A stretch of 64,000 nucleotides of DNA from Sycon ciliatum (lineage: Eukaryota > Porifera > Calcarea > Leucosolenida > Sycettidae), in NCBI RefSeq assembly GCF_964019385.1, contig NC_088649.1, forward strand, positions 12,904,138 to 12,968,137. The letters are read 5' to 3'. The position numbers and the translations under genes were made by a program. Positions 37,701 through 48,365 of this stretch are shown in pieces; positions within the stretch are counted from its first letter, which is position 1; every line of letters starts with the position of its first letter. Below the pieces are notes generated by a model. It was not told where the DNA came from. It made no database searches and saw nothing but the letters and a program-made list of their open reading frames with translations.

Positions 37701-40363
37701 CTCTCCCGGCCCCATAGGAAGCCCAAGGTTCTATTAGATATTGGAAGTGACTGGAGAAGCCCTGTTCGTGGCTGACCTCCCTTCGTTCGCTGGCAGAGAT
37801 CACAGGTTTTGACAAATCTCTTGATATCGAGACCCATTCGGGGCCAGTAGAAAAAACGTGCTAGGCGGAAGTACGTTCGATCACGACCCGGGTGGCCAGC
37901 CGTTGCACACTCATGGTGTTCTTGAATGAGCTTTAACCGGACACCGCACTGTGGTATGCACAACCGGTTATTGGGGGATGCCTTGAGGTACAAGCGATCA
38001 GTGGATTCGTCCCAATAATAGCGATCATGCAAATTATCTCGGAGAGAATGCTTCAATCTTTCTATGATGGGAGTTAGCTCTTTGTCTCTCTGGTAGGCAT
38101 CTGATATTGTATTGGACACGTCATCATTCATTGCTAAAGCATACTCAATAGCATTCAAACGTGGTACTGCATTCTCCACGAGGTTACTCTCATGGAGATC
38201 TGGGCGACGCGAAAGGGGATCTGCAGGGTTCTCTCTGCCGGGTCTGTGACGGACTGTGTAGTCATAGTCAGCTAGGAATTCGACCCATCGCGCCTCTCTC
38301 TTTGTAATGCTTGGTTTTGTTTTCAGATAAACTACCGCCATGTTGTCTGTAATGACCTCAAAGTGTTGAAAGAGGTAGATGCGCCAGGTCTTTAGCGCAA
38401 ACACTACGGCCAATGTTTCTCTTTCTGTAGCTGTATAATTCTGTTCAGCAGCAGACAATTTTCGGCTAGCATAAGCCACTGGATGCCAGGCATCTTCCTC
38501 TAGTTCTTGGAGAAGGACACATCCCAAGGCGAAATCGCTTGCATCTGTTACCACTCTGAATGGTCGGTTCACATCAGCCAGCCGCAATAGGGGCGCATTC
38601 AACAAGGCATGCTTTAGCGATTCAAAGGCATGTTGCCGAGAGCTGTTCCACTTGAATCGTGCATGTTTTCCCGTTATCTCCTCTAAGTTCTTAGAGAGCG
38701 ATGAGTATCGATCTATGAATCGCCTAAAATAATTCGTAAATCCAAGAAATTGCCTCACCTCTGTGACGGAAGTCGGAGCGGGCCAGACCTTTACTGCGGC
38801 AATCTTGTCTGGGTCAGGGGCGATGTGCAGTCCATCGATGCAATGTCCCAGGAACCGCACACTCTCCACGCCAAATTCACATTTTGACCGTTTGCAAAAT
38901 AACTGGTTGTCCCGGAGCACGCTCAATACCGACCGGACATGCTGCATATGCTCCGACCATGTTTTGCTGAAGATGAGTATTTCATCTAGGAACACGACTA
39001 CGAACTCCCTCAGATATGGTTGAAGAATCGTATTCATCATGGATTGAAATGTTGCCGGTGCATTGGTGAGACCAAATCCCATGACCCTAAATTGGTAATG
39101 CCCAAAGGGAGTGTTAATCGCGGTTTTGGGCACGTCCTCAGCTTGAATGCGAATCTGATTATACCCTGATCGGAGGTCTAGTTTCGTGAAGTACCTAGCG
39201 CCCTGTACGGTATCGAATAAATCATCCACATTGGGCAAGCACGCCTTGTTCTTAACAGTTATCTTGTTTAGCTCCCTCCAATCGCAGACCATGCGTAACG
39301 AACCATCAGCTTTCTTGACAAAAAACACCGGTGCACCAAAGGGGGACTTACTTGGTTCTACGAAACCCTTTTTCAAGAGTTCTGTGAGCTGTTTCTTCAA
39401 TTCCTCCATTTCTGGCCTGGGCAGGCGATAGGCAGGTCGCGATGGGGGTGATGAGCCTTCCTCCAGGCGGATTTCGTGGTCTACAGACCTCTCTGGTGGG
39501 AGTCTAGCTGGCAGATCATCCGGGAAAAGATCGTCATAGTCACGGAACATGGCCTTGAGATCTGGGTGCTCGTTCTGAGTGGATTTGTCGGGAGGTTCCT
39601 TGCCAATGCCGTCTTCTACGCTGACCCACGCCAGAACACTTTCGTCTCCACTCCTAAGAGCATGCCTAGCCTGACGACCAGATATGAACATCGCCTCCAC
39701 AGGAGCGGTCGGTTCGCTTTGACTGGGCGACGCACAAGGCAAACCATTCGAGTTCAACCTGACTTCATTCGTCCGGAAATTTATGTCTGGATTGTTACGC
39801 GTTAACCAAGGTTTCCCCAATATAGCGTCATAGCGATGAAGGGGGAACACCGTGAAGGTTTGGTTATCGCTGAAGTCGCCTACGATAACCTTCAATTCAT
39901 GGGTCGTCTCCATGGGAAACGAGCTTGATGCTCCATCAGCCAGGGTGACATTCAGGTTTTCCGAGCCAATTTCGGTTGGCAGGTTAACTCTCCTGGCAAA
40001 CTGTTCGGCAATGAAATCATGGGTCGAGCCCGAATCTATTAACATAAGCGCGCGACGACCGTTGATTTTGCCTTCTACACGCAGGAGCTCATGTTCCGTT
40101 TCCACATTGACGCTGGTAACCTGGGCCTCAATAGTTGGTGTAACATCTCGCTTGAAATTGGCTTCGGAGCATTCAGCATCATCGTCAACATCCTCCACAG
40201 CGAGGCTACCGAATCGGTTACGGGTAGAGACGGAGCACACACTACACGCAGGTGATGCCTTTTCTTGCTGCGTCAGTAATCGCATCGGCCTTACTGACGT
40301 CCACCGTTTGGGTGATCTCGATGCTGCGGGCAATTCTGGGCCATATGGCCTGGTCGACGACAT
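37682..40363 (-). CDS. pol: Pol polyprotein of the Ty3/gypsy-type element
   Basis: A reading frame of 893 codons. An aspartic protease motif (LMLIDSGSTHDF) lies near residues 106-117. Reverse transcriptase spans roughly 310-520, with LDLRSGYNQI near 395 and the palm FLD motif near 458. RNase H follows at roughly 600-720 (VVTDASDFALG near 604, ITDN near 671). An HHCC zinc-binding module typical of integrase N-termini lies near 816-857 (HH...H...CDLC). The domain order is that of Ty3/gypsy. The first ATG lies inside the end of gag, 73 nt before the gag stop and in the -1 frame, so in this family the product is normally made as a Gag-Pol fusion by frameshifting. The element as a whole looks incomplete. 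Confidence 0.9.
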   Translation of the reverse strand: MSSTRPYGPELPAASRSPKRWTSVRPMRLLTQQEKASPACSVCSVSTRNRFGSLAVEDVDDDAECSEANFKRDVTPTIEAQVTSVNVETEHELLRVEGKINGRRALMLIDSGSTHDFIAEQFARRVNLPTEIGSENLNVTLADGASSSFPMETTHELKVIVGDFSDNQTFTVFPLHRYDAILGKPWLTRNNPDINFRTNEVRLNSNGLPCASPSQSEPTAPVEAMFISGRQARHALRSGDESVLAWVSVEDGIGKEPPDKSTQNEHPDLKAMFRDYDDLFPDDLPARLPPERSVDHEIRLEEGSSPPSRPAYRLPRPEMEELKKQLTELLKKGFVEPSKSPFGAPVFFVKKADGSLRMVCDWRELNKITVKNKACLPNVDDLFDTVQGARYFTKLDLRSGYNQIRIQAEDVPKTAINTPFGHYQFRVMGFGLTNAPATFQSMMNTILQPYLREFVVVFLDEILIFSKTWSEHMQHVRSVLSVLRDNQLFCKRSKCEFGVESVRFLGHCIDGLHIAPDPDKIAAVKVWPAPTSVTEVRQFLGFTNYFRRFIDRYSSLSKNLEEITGKHARFKWNSSRQHAFESLKHALLNAPLLRLADVNRPFRVVTDASDFALGCVLLQELEEDAWHPVAYASRKLSAAEQNYTATERETLAVVFALKTWRIYLFQHFEVITDNMAVVYLKTKPSITKREARWVEFLADYDYTVRHRPGRENPADPLSRRPDLHESNLVENAVPRLNAIEYALAMNDDVSNTISDAYQRDKELTPIIERLKHSLRDNLHDRYYWDESTDRLYLKASPNNRLCIPQCGVRLKLIQEHHECATAGHPGRDRTYFRLARFFYWPRMGLDIKRFVKTCDLCQRTKGGQPRTGLLQSLPISNRTLGFLWGRESVIVLP
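37701..37713 (-). promoter_or_regulatory. Polypurine tract
   Basis: The minus strand reads GGGGCCGGGAGAG directly against the inner edge of the 3' LTR. This is the expected place and composition for the primer of plus-strand DNA synthesis in LTR elements. The run is interrupted by CC, so the effective tract may be only the last seven purines, GGGAGAG. Confidence 0.65.
40271..40312 (-). promoter_or_regulatory. Putative programmed -1 frameshift signal in the gag/pol overlap
   Basis: On the minus strand the heptamer C CCA AAC (40312-40306) lies in the gag frame and fits the X XXY YYZ slippery pattern. A 6-nt spacer (GGTGGA) follows. Then comes a perfect 9-bp stem, CGTCAGTAA (40299-40291) with TTACTGACG (40279-40271), closed by an 11-nt loop. 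The gag stop codon lies at the end of the left arm. Pol is in the -1 frame relative to gag, as such a signal requires. Retroviruses and many Ty3/gypsy elements use this route to make Gag-Pol. Function is inferred from layout. Confidence 0.75.
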
Positions 40364-41181
40364 GCGAAGCAGCCCCCCTGGGCTCGTAATGTCTCACGTT
40401 CCTCGGGGCTTAGTTTTGTTAGCTTTCTGCTACCTGATGGTGGTGCGAATCCCGGCGCGGTCGCCAGTGGTGGTCTGCGCTGAAATCGGCTGTCTGAGGC
40501 GACTGCTAGCGCTGACTGAACGGCGGCTGACAGTGTAGTGGGGTGTTCCTTCACTACCAAGGTCCGCATGTTACCGTGCAGGCCGTTGACAAATAGCAAG
40601 GCTCTGGAGAGTTCGTCAAGTTCCGGCACCTGTAAACTTAGCCGAGAAAACTCCGTTACGTACGATTCAATTGACCCACGCTGTTGGATAGAGAACATAT
40701 CCAACCGCACTCTTTCCCCGTCATAGTGCGGGCCATACACTCGCGCTAGGGCGCTTTTCAAAGAATGCCAATCCGAAAATTGCTCACCTGCTTCCATGGA
40801 AGAAATTAGCCAAAGACGCGCATTCCCAGCGAGGTAGCTAGCCGCAAAGTTAACTTGGCTCTCCGGGTCACCTTGAGGTGAGCACTTCAAGGCTAACTCG
40901 ACCGTAAATACCCACTCTTTGAACTCGGAAGGGTTGCCATGGAAAACATTCGGTTCTCTGGTAACGCGTTTGACGCTCGGGCTTGTCTGGGAGAGAGAAC
41001 GCGATCGACACGGGGCTAGATCCGGAGGACTTGAGCTTGATGTAGCAGGTAATTGATGTCGTCCAACTGTAGCAGCCACGTTGTCCCGAGCGCAGCGGAT
41101 CTCACGGAAAGCGGCGTATAGCAGAGCAGTAGCGGCCAGGAGCACAAGGCACGTCAAAGGGCAAACGATGATCTCAACCAT
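40291..41181 (-). CDS. gag: Gag (capsid and nucleocapsid) of the Ty3/gypsy-type element
   Basis: There are 296 codons from the first ATG at 41181. A longer frame from a TTG at 41187 is less likely in a eukaryote. Residues about 78-222 resemble the retrotransposon Gag capsid domain (FHGNPSEFKEW near the start, RLWLISS, YVTEFSRLSLQVPEL). A single CCHC zinc knuckle, CFACRRPGHMAQNC, lies at about 271-284 and would bind the RNA genome. Unusually, residues about 4-25 form a hydrophobic run that looks like a membrane segment or signal anchor, followed by a Ser/Pro-rich linker. The start codon overlaps the primer-binding region, so the leader after the LTR is very short. Confidence 0.85.
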   Translation of the reverse strand: MVEIIVCPLTCLVLLAATALLYAAFREIRCARDNVAATVGRHQLPATSSSSPPDLAPCRSRSLSQTSPSVKRVTREPNVFHGNPSEFKEWVFTVELALKCSPQGDPESQVNFAASYLAGNARLWLISSMEAGEQFSDWHSLKSALARVYGPHYDGERVRLDMFSIQQRGSIESYVTEFSRLSLQVPELDELSRALLFVNGLHGNMRTLVVKEHPTTLSAAVQSALAVASDSRFQRRPPLATAPGFAPPSGSRKLTKLSPEERETLRAQGGCFACRRPGHMAQNCPQHRDHPNGGRQ

Positions 41182-41194
41182 CCTCAAGCTACCA
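41178..41194 (-). promoter_or_regulatory. Primer-binding site, resembling the initiator-Met tRNA complement
   Basis: One base inside the 5' LTR the minus strand reads TGGTAGC, then TTGAGGATGG. The complement of the 3' end of animal initiator Met tRNA, as I recall it, is TGGTAGC followed by AGAGGATGG. The match is good apart from A against TT, and similarity continues for about 12 nt into the T-arm complement. The overlap with the gag start is unusual. A different tRNA with a similar acceptor stem is possible. Confidence 0.6.
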
Positions 41195-41195
41195 G

Positions 41196-41354
41196 TGTAA
41201 CAGTATAGACTTGATTGATTGGAGAATTCACCGAATGATGTTCAAACCAGAGGTTATAAAGCAAAAGAAAGGCGAGAACCGCAGGAGTGAGAATAGTAGG
41301 AACACAAGGTGTTACCAGAAGACAAGCAAGAGGTGTCAAGGTAAAACTATTACA
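41196..41354 (-). repeat. 5' LTR (159 bp)
   Basis: Identical by eye to the LTR at 37542-37700. In element orientation it should hold the promoter for the genomic RNA. The identity of the pair indicates little time since insertion. Confidence 0.95.
41253..41262 (-). promoter_or_regulatory. Possible TATA-like box in the 5' LTR
   Basis: The minus strand reads GCTTTATAAC. It is the only TATA-like run in the LTR and is positioned so that transcription could start in the remaining LTR sequence. The opposite strand reads TTATAAAGC, an equally good match, so direction is not decided by the motif. I saw no clear AATAAA on the minus strand of the LTR. Confidence 0.35.
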
Positions 41355-44300
41355 GTAATGTCAGTAGTCGCATATGTTTGATTTTTGGTTTGCTTGTAGG
41401 GCGCAGGCACCCACATTCAGTGACCCAGAAAATTTGGCACTGCTGTGAATAGTTTAGTCGCAAAGTGAAGATTCACGGGTAAAAAGCCCCAAACTTGGAG
41501 ATAGGTTATTATTCAGCTTTCAGCAGCCGTGGGCGAGTTCTTTAGAGAAATGTGGGTCTTTTTCTGGGTGCCCTTGTCTATGTCCAGCTACACAACGAGA
41601 TGAGGATGGGCATTGTCATTTTCTGAGCTGCGAACGGGCAGAAAGGTGAGAAAATGTCGGATTTTGACCATTTGTGCTCACCTTTCAATTTCAACGTACC
41701 TCTCTATAACATGACCCAGCTGTAATGTCAGTAGTCGCATATGTTTGATTTTTGGTTTGCTTGTAGGGCGCAGGCACCCACATTCAGTGACCCAGAAAAT
41801 TTGGCACTGCTGTGAATAGTTTAGTCGCAAGGTGAAGATTCACGGGTAAAAAGCCCCAAACTTGGAGATAGGTTATTATTCAGCTTTCAGCAGCCGTGGG
41901 CGAGTTCTTTAGAGAAATGTGGGTCTTTTTCTGGGTGCCCTTGTCTATGTCCAGCTACACAACGAGATGAGGATGGTCATTGTCATTTTCTGAGCTGCGA
42001 ACGGGCAGAAAGGTGAGAAAATGTCGGATTTTGACCATTTGTGCTCACCTTTCAATTTCAACGTACCTCTCTATAACATGAGCCAGCTGTAATGTCAGTA
42101 GTCGCATATGTTTGATTTTTGGTTTGCTTGTAGGGCGCAGGCACCCACATTCAGTGACCCAGAAAATTTGGCACTGCTGTGAATAGTTTAGTCGCAAAGT
42201 GAAGATTCACGGGTAAAAAGCCCCAAACTTGGAGATAGGTTATTATTCAGCTATCAGCAGCCGTGGGCGAGTTCTTTAGAGAAATGTGGGTCTTTTTCTG
42301 GGTGCCCTTGTCTATGTCCAGCTACACAACGAGATGAGGATGGTCATTGTCATTTTCTGAGCTGCGAACGGGCAGAAAGGTGAGAAAATGTCGGATTTTG
42401 ACCATTTGTGCTCACCTTTCAATTTCAACGTACCTCTCTATAACATGAGCCAGCTGTAATGTCAGTAGTCGCATATGTTTGATTTTTGGTTTGCTTGTAG
42501 GGCGCAGGCACCCACATTCAGTGACCCAGAAAATTTGGCACTGCTGTGAATAGTTTAGTCGCAAAGTGAAGATTCACGGGTAAAAAGCCCCAAACTTGGA
42601 GATAGGTTATTATTCAGCTTTCAGCAGCCGTGGGCGAGTTCTTTAGAGAAATGTGGGTCTTTTTCTGGGTGCCCTTGTCTATGTCCAGCTACACAACGAG
42701 ATGAGGATGGTCATTGTCATTTTCTGAGCTGCGAACGGGCAGAAAGGTGAGAAAATGTCGGATTTTGACCATTTGTGCTCACCTTTCAATTTCAACGTAC
42801 CTCTCTATAACATGAGCCAGCTGTAATGTCAGTAGTCGCATATGTTTGATTTTTGGTTTACTTGTAGGGCGCAGGCACCCACATTTAGTGACCCAGAAAA
42901 TTTGGCACTGCTGTGAATAGTTTAGTCGCAAAGTGAAGATTCACGGGTAAAAAGCCCCAAACTTGGAGATAGGTTATTATTCAGCTTTCAGCAGCCGTGG
43001 GCGAGTTCTTTAGAGAAATGTGGGTCTTTTTCTGGGTGCCCTTGTCTATGTCCAGCTACACAACGAGATGAGGATGGTCATTGTCATTTTCTGAGCTGCG
43101 AACGGGCAGAAAGGTGAGAAAATGTCGGATTTTGACCATTTGTGCTCACCTTTCAATTTCAACGTACCTCTCTATAACATGACCCAGCTGTAATGTCAGT
43201 AGTCGCATTTGTTTGATTTTTGGTTTGCTTGTAGGGCGCAGGCACCCACATTCAGTGACCCAGAAAATTTGGCACTGCTGTGAATAGTTTAGTCGCAAAG
43301 TGAAGATTCACGGGTAAAAAGCCCCAAACTTGGAGATAGGTTATTATTCAGCTTTCAGCAGCCGTGGGCGAGTTCTTTAGAGAAATGTGGGTCTTTTTCT
43401 GGGTGCCCTTGTCTATGTCCAGCTACACAACGAGATGAGGATGGTCATTGTCATTTTCTGAGCTGCGAACGGGCAGAAAGGTGAGAAAATGTCGGATTTT
43501 GACCATTTGTGCTCACCTTTCAATTTCAACGTACCTCTCTATAACATGAGCCAGCTGTAATGTCAGTAGTCGCATATGTTTGATTTTTGGTTTGCTGGTA
43601 GGGCGCAGGCACCCACATTCAGTGACCCAGAAAATTTGGCACTGCTGTGAATAGTTTAGTCGCAAAGTGAAGATTCACGGGTAAAAAGCCCCAAACTTGG
43701 AGATAGGTTATTATTCAGCTTTCAGCAGCCGTGGGCGAGTTCTTTAGAGAAATGTGGGTCTTTTTCTGGGTGCCCTTGTCTATGTCCAGCTACACAACGA
43801 GATGAGGATGGTCATTGTCATTTTCTGAGCTGCGAACGGGCAGAAAGGTGAGAAAATGTCGGATTTTGACCATTTGTGCTCACCTTTCAATTTCAACGTA
43901 CCTCTCTATAACATGAACCAGCTGTAATGTCAGTAGTCGCATATGTTTGATTTTTGGTTTGCTTGTAGGGCGCAGGCACCCACATTCAGTGACCCAGAAA
44001 ATTTGGCACTGCTGTGAATAGTTTAGTCGCAAAGTGAAGATTCACGGGTAAAAAGCCCCAAACTTGGAGATAGGTTATTATTCAGCTTTCAGCAGCCGTG
44101 GGCGAGTTCTTTAGAGAAATGTGGGTCTTTTTCTGGGTGCCCTTGTCTATGTCCAGCTACACAACGAGATGAGGATGGTCATTGTCATTTTCTGAGCTGC
44201 GAACGGGCAGAAAGGTGAGAAAATGTCGGATTTTGACCATTTGTGCTCACCTTTCAATTTCCACGTACCTCTCTATAACATGAGCCAGCTGTAATGTCAG

Positions 44301-45429
44301 TAGTCGCATATGTTTGATTTTTGGTTTACTTGTAGGGCGCAGGCACCCACATTTAGTGACCCAAAAAATTTGGCACTGCTGTGAATAGTTTAGTCGCAAA
44401 GTGAAGATTCACGGGTAAAAAGCCCCAAACTTGGAGATAGGTTATTATTCAGCTTTCAGCAGCCGTGGGCGAGTTCTTTAGAGAAATGTGGGTCTTTTTC
44501 TGGGTGCCCTTGTCTATGTCCAGCTACACAACGAGATGAGGATGGTCATTGTCATTTTCTGAGCTGCGAACGGGCAGAAAGGTGAGAAAATGTCGGATTT
44601 TGACCATTTGTGGTCACCTTTCAATTTCCACGTACCTCTCTATAACATGACCCAGCTGTAATGTCAGTAGTCGCATATGTTTGATTTTTGGTTTGCTTGT
44701 AGGGCGCAGGCACCCACATTCAGTGACCCAGAAAATTTAGCACTGCTGTGAATAGTTTAGTCGCAAAGTGAAGATTCACGGGTAAAAAGCCCCAAACTTG
44801 GAGATAGGTTATTATTCAGCTTTCAGCAGCCGTGGGCGAGTTCTTTAGAGAAATGTGGGTCTTTTTCTGGGTGCCCTTGTCTATGTCCAGCTACACAACG
44901 AGATGAGGATGGGCATTGTCATTTTCTGAGCTGCGAACGGGCAGAAAGGTGAGAAAATGTCGGATTTTGACCATTTGTGCTCACCTTTCAATTTTAACGT
45001 ACCTCTCTATAACATGAGCCAGCTGTAATGTCAGTAGTCGCATATGTTTGATTTTTGGTTTACTTGTAGGGCGCAGGCACCCACATTTAGTGACCCAAAA
45101 AATTTGGCACTGCTGTGAATAGTTTAGTCGCAAAGTGAAGATTCACGGGTAAAAAGCCCCAAACTTGGAGATAGGTTATTATTCAGCTTTCAGCAGCCAT
45201 GGGCGAGGTCTTTAGAGAAATGTGGGTCTTTTTCTGGGTGCCCTTGTCTATGTCCAGCTACACAATGAGATGAGGATGGTCATTGTCATTTTCTGAGCTG
45301 CGAACGGGCAGAAAGGTGAGAAAATGTCGGATTTTGACCATTTGTGGTCACCTTTCAATTTCCACGTACCTCTCTATAACATGAGCCAGCTGTAATGTCA
45401 GTAGTCGCATATGTTTGATTTTTGGTTTG

Positions 45430-48365
45430 CTTGTACGGCGCAGGCACCCACATTCAGTGACCCAGAAAATTTGGCACTGCTGTGAATAATTTAGTCGCAA
45501 AGTGAAGATTCACGGGTAAAAGGCCCCAAACTTGGAGATAGGTTATTATTCAGCTTTCAGCAGCCGTGGGCGAGTTCTTTAGAGAAAGTTGGGTCTTTTT
45601 CTGGGTACCCTTGTCTATGTCCAGCTACACAACGAGATGAGGATGGGCATTGTCATTTTCTGAGCTGCGAACGGGCAGAAAGGTGAGAAAATGTCGGATT
45701 TTGACCATTTGTGCTCACCTTTCAATTTCAACGTACCTCTCTATAACATGAGCCAGCTGTAATGTCAGTAGTCGCATATGTTTGATTTTTGGTTTGCTTG
45801 TAGGGCGCAGGCACCCACATTCAGTGACCCAGAAAATTTGGCACTGCTGTGAATAGTTTAGTCGCAAAGTGAAGATTCACGGGTAAAAAGCCCCAAACTT
45901 GGAGATAGGTTATTATTCAGCTTTCAGCAGCCGTGGGCGAGCTCTTTAGAGAAATGTGGGTCTTTTTCTGGGTGCCCTTGTCTATGTCCAGCTACACAAC
46001 GAGATGAGGATGGTCATTGTCATTTTCTGAGCTGCGAACGGGCGGAAAGGTGAGAAAATGTCGGATTTTGACCATTTGTGCTCACCTTTCAATTTCAACG
46101 TACCTCTCTATAACATGACCCAGCTGTAATGTCAGTAGTCGCATATGTTTGATTTTTGGTTTGCTTGTAGGAGCAGGCACCCACATTCAGTGACCCAGAA
46201 AATTTGGCACTGCTGTGAATAGTTTAGTCGCAAAGTGAAGATTCACGGGTAAAAAGCCCCAAACTTGGAGATAGGGTATTATTCAGCTTTCAGCAGCCGT
46301 GGGCGAGTTCTTTAGAGAAATGTGGGTCTTTTCTGGGTGCCCTTGTCTATGTCCAGCTACACAACGAGATGAGGATGGTCATTGTCATTTTCTGAGCTGG
46401 GAACGGGCAGAAAGATGAGAAAATGTCAGGATTTTGACCATTTGTGCTTACCTTTCAATTTCAACGTACCTCTCTATAACATGACCCAGCTGTAATGTCA
46501 GTAGTCGCATTTGTTTGATTTTTGGTTTGCTTGTAGGGCGCAGGCACCCACATTCAGTGAGCCAGAAAATTTGGCACTGCTGTGAATAGTTTAGTCGCAA
46601 AGTGAAGATTCACGGGTAAAAAGCCCCAAACTTGGAGATAGGGTATTATTCAGCTTTCAGCAGCCGTGGGCGAGTTCTTTAGAGAAATGTGGGTCTTTTT
46701 CTGGGTGCCCTTGTCTATGTCCAGCTACACAACGAGATGAGGATGGTCATTGTCATTTTCTGAGCTGCGAACGGGCAGAAAGGTGAGAAAATGTCGGATT
46801 TTGACCATTTGTGCTCACCTTTCAATTTCAACGTACCTCTCTATAACATGACCCAGCTGTAATGTCAGTAGTCGCATATGTTTGATTTTTGGTTTGCTTG
46901 TACGGCGCAGGCACCCACATTCAGTGACCCAGAAAATTTGGCACTGCTGTGAATAATTTAGTCGCAAAGTGAAGATTCACGGGTAAAAGGCCCCAAACTT
47001 GGAGATAGGTTATTATTCAGCTTTCAGCAGCCGTGGGCGAGTTCTTTAGAGAAAGTTGGGTCTTTTTCTGGGTACCCTTGTCTATGTCCAGCTACACAAC
47101 GAGATGAGGATGGGCATTGTCATTTTCTGAGCTGCGAACGGGCAGAAAGGTGAGAAAATGTCGGATTTTGACCATTTGTGCTCACCTTTCAATTTCAACG
47201 TACCTCTCTATAACATGAGCCAGCTGTAATGTCAGTAGTCGCATATGTTTGATTTTTGGTTTGCTTGTAGGGCGCAGGCACCCACATTCAGTGACCCAGA
47301 AAATTTGGCACTGCTGTGAATAGTTTAGTCGCAAAGTGAAGATTCACGGGTAAAAAGCCCCAAACTTGGAGATAGGTTATTATTCAGCTTTCAGCAGCCG
47401 TGGGCGAGCTCTTTAGAGAAATGTGGGTCTTTTTCTGGGTGCCCTTGTCTATGTCCAGCTACACAACGAGATGAGGATGGTCATTGTCATTTTCTGAGCT
47501 GCGAACGGGCGGAAAGGTGAGAAAATGTCGGATTTTGACCATTTGTGCTCACCTTTCAATTTCAACGTACCTCTCTATAACATGACCCAGCTGTAATGTC
47601 AGTAGTCGCATATGTTTGATTTTTGGTTTGCTTGTAGGAGCAGGCACCCACATTCAGTGACCCAGAAAATTTGGCACTGCTGTGAATAGTTTAGTCGCAA
47701 AGTGAAGATTCACGGGTAAAAAGCCCCAAACTTGGAGATAGGGTATTATTCAGCTTTCAGCAGCCGTGGGCGAGTTCTTTAGAGAAATGTGGGTCTTTTC
47801 TGGGTGCCCTTGTCTATGTCCAGCTACACAACGAGATGAGGATGGTCATTGTCATTTTCTGAGCTGGGAACGGGCAGAAAGATGAGAAAATGTCAGGATT
47901 TTGACCATTTGTGCTTACCTTTCAATTTCAACGTACCTCTCTATAACATGACCCAGCTGTAATGTCAGTAGTCGCATTTGTTTGATTTTTGGTTTGCTTG
48001 TAGGGCGCAGGCACCCACATTCAGTGAGCCAGAAAATTTGGCACTGCTGTGAATAGTTTAGTCGCAAAGTGAAGATTCACGGGTAAAAAGCCCCAAACTT
48101 GGAGATAGGGTATTATTCAGCTTTCAGCAGCCGTGGGCGAGTTCTTTAGAGAAATGTGGGTCTTTTTCTGGGTGCCCTTGTCTATGTCCAGCTACACAAC
48201 GAGATGAGGATGGTCATTGTCATTTTCTGAGCTGCGAACGGGCAGAAAGGTGAGAAAATGTCGGATTTTGACCATTTGTGCTCACCTTTCAATTTCAACG
48301 TACCTCTCTATAACATGACCCAGCTGTAATGTCAGTAGTCGCATTTGTTTGATTTTTGGTTTGCT
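45430..48365 (+). repeat. Higher-order repeat: 4 monomers (period 1,468 bp), two copies
   Basis: The block carries the ordered rare markers GTACGGCGCAGG, GAAAGTTGGGTC with GGGTACCC, GGGCGGAAAGG, GTAGGAGCAGG, then GGTCTTTTCTGGG with GAGCTGGGAACG and TGTGCTTACC. GAAAGTTGGG lies at about 45585 and 47053, 1,468 bp apart. A dispersed third copy of the same marker series lies at about 53140-54600, and its last part is copied again near 55130-55260. Confidence 0.8.

Larger units (their letters stand above)
37542..41354 (-). mobile_element. Ty3/gypsy-type LTR retroelement inserted in the satellite
   Basis: The element is 3,813 bp, read on the minus strand and bounded by TGTAA...TTACA ends, two 159-bp LTRs and GTAAT target duplications. 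In its own order the parts are 5' LTR, primer-binding site, gag, a gag/pol overlap with a frameshift signal, pol (protease, reverse transcriptase, RNase H, zinc-binding part of integrase), polypurine tract and 3' LTR. The RNase H-before-integrase order and the 5-bp duplication place it in Ty3/gypsy (Metaviridae). It is shorter than is usual for the family and looks incomplete, with about one major break. LTR identity by eye is 159 of 159, so the insertion is recent. It is present once in the window. Confidence 0.95.

Noticed and set aside
38763-40726. Several plus-strand frames of 62-228 codons inside the LTR element
   Set aside because: They lie opposite gag and pol, which have clear domain motifs on the minus strand. 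These are shadows.
41182-41187. TTG at 41187 as the gag start
   Set aside because: A non-ATG start is not needed: an ATG follows two codons later, and the TTG falls inside the primer-binding region.
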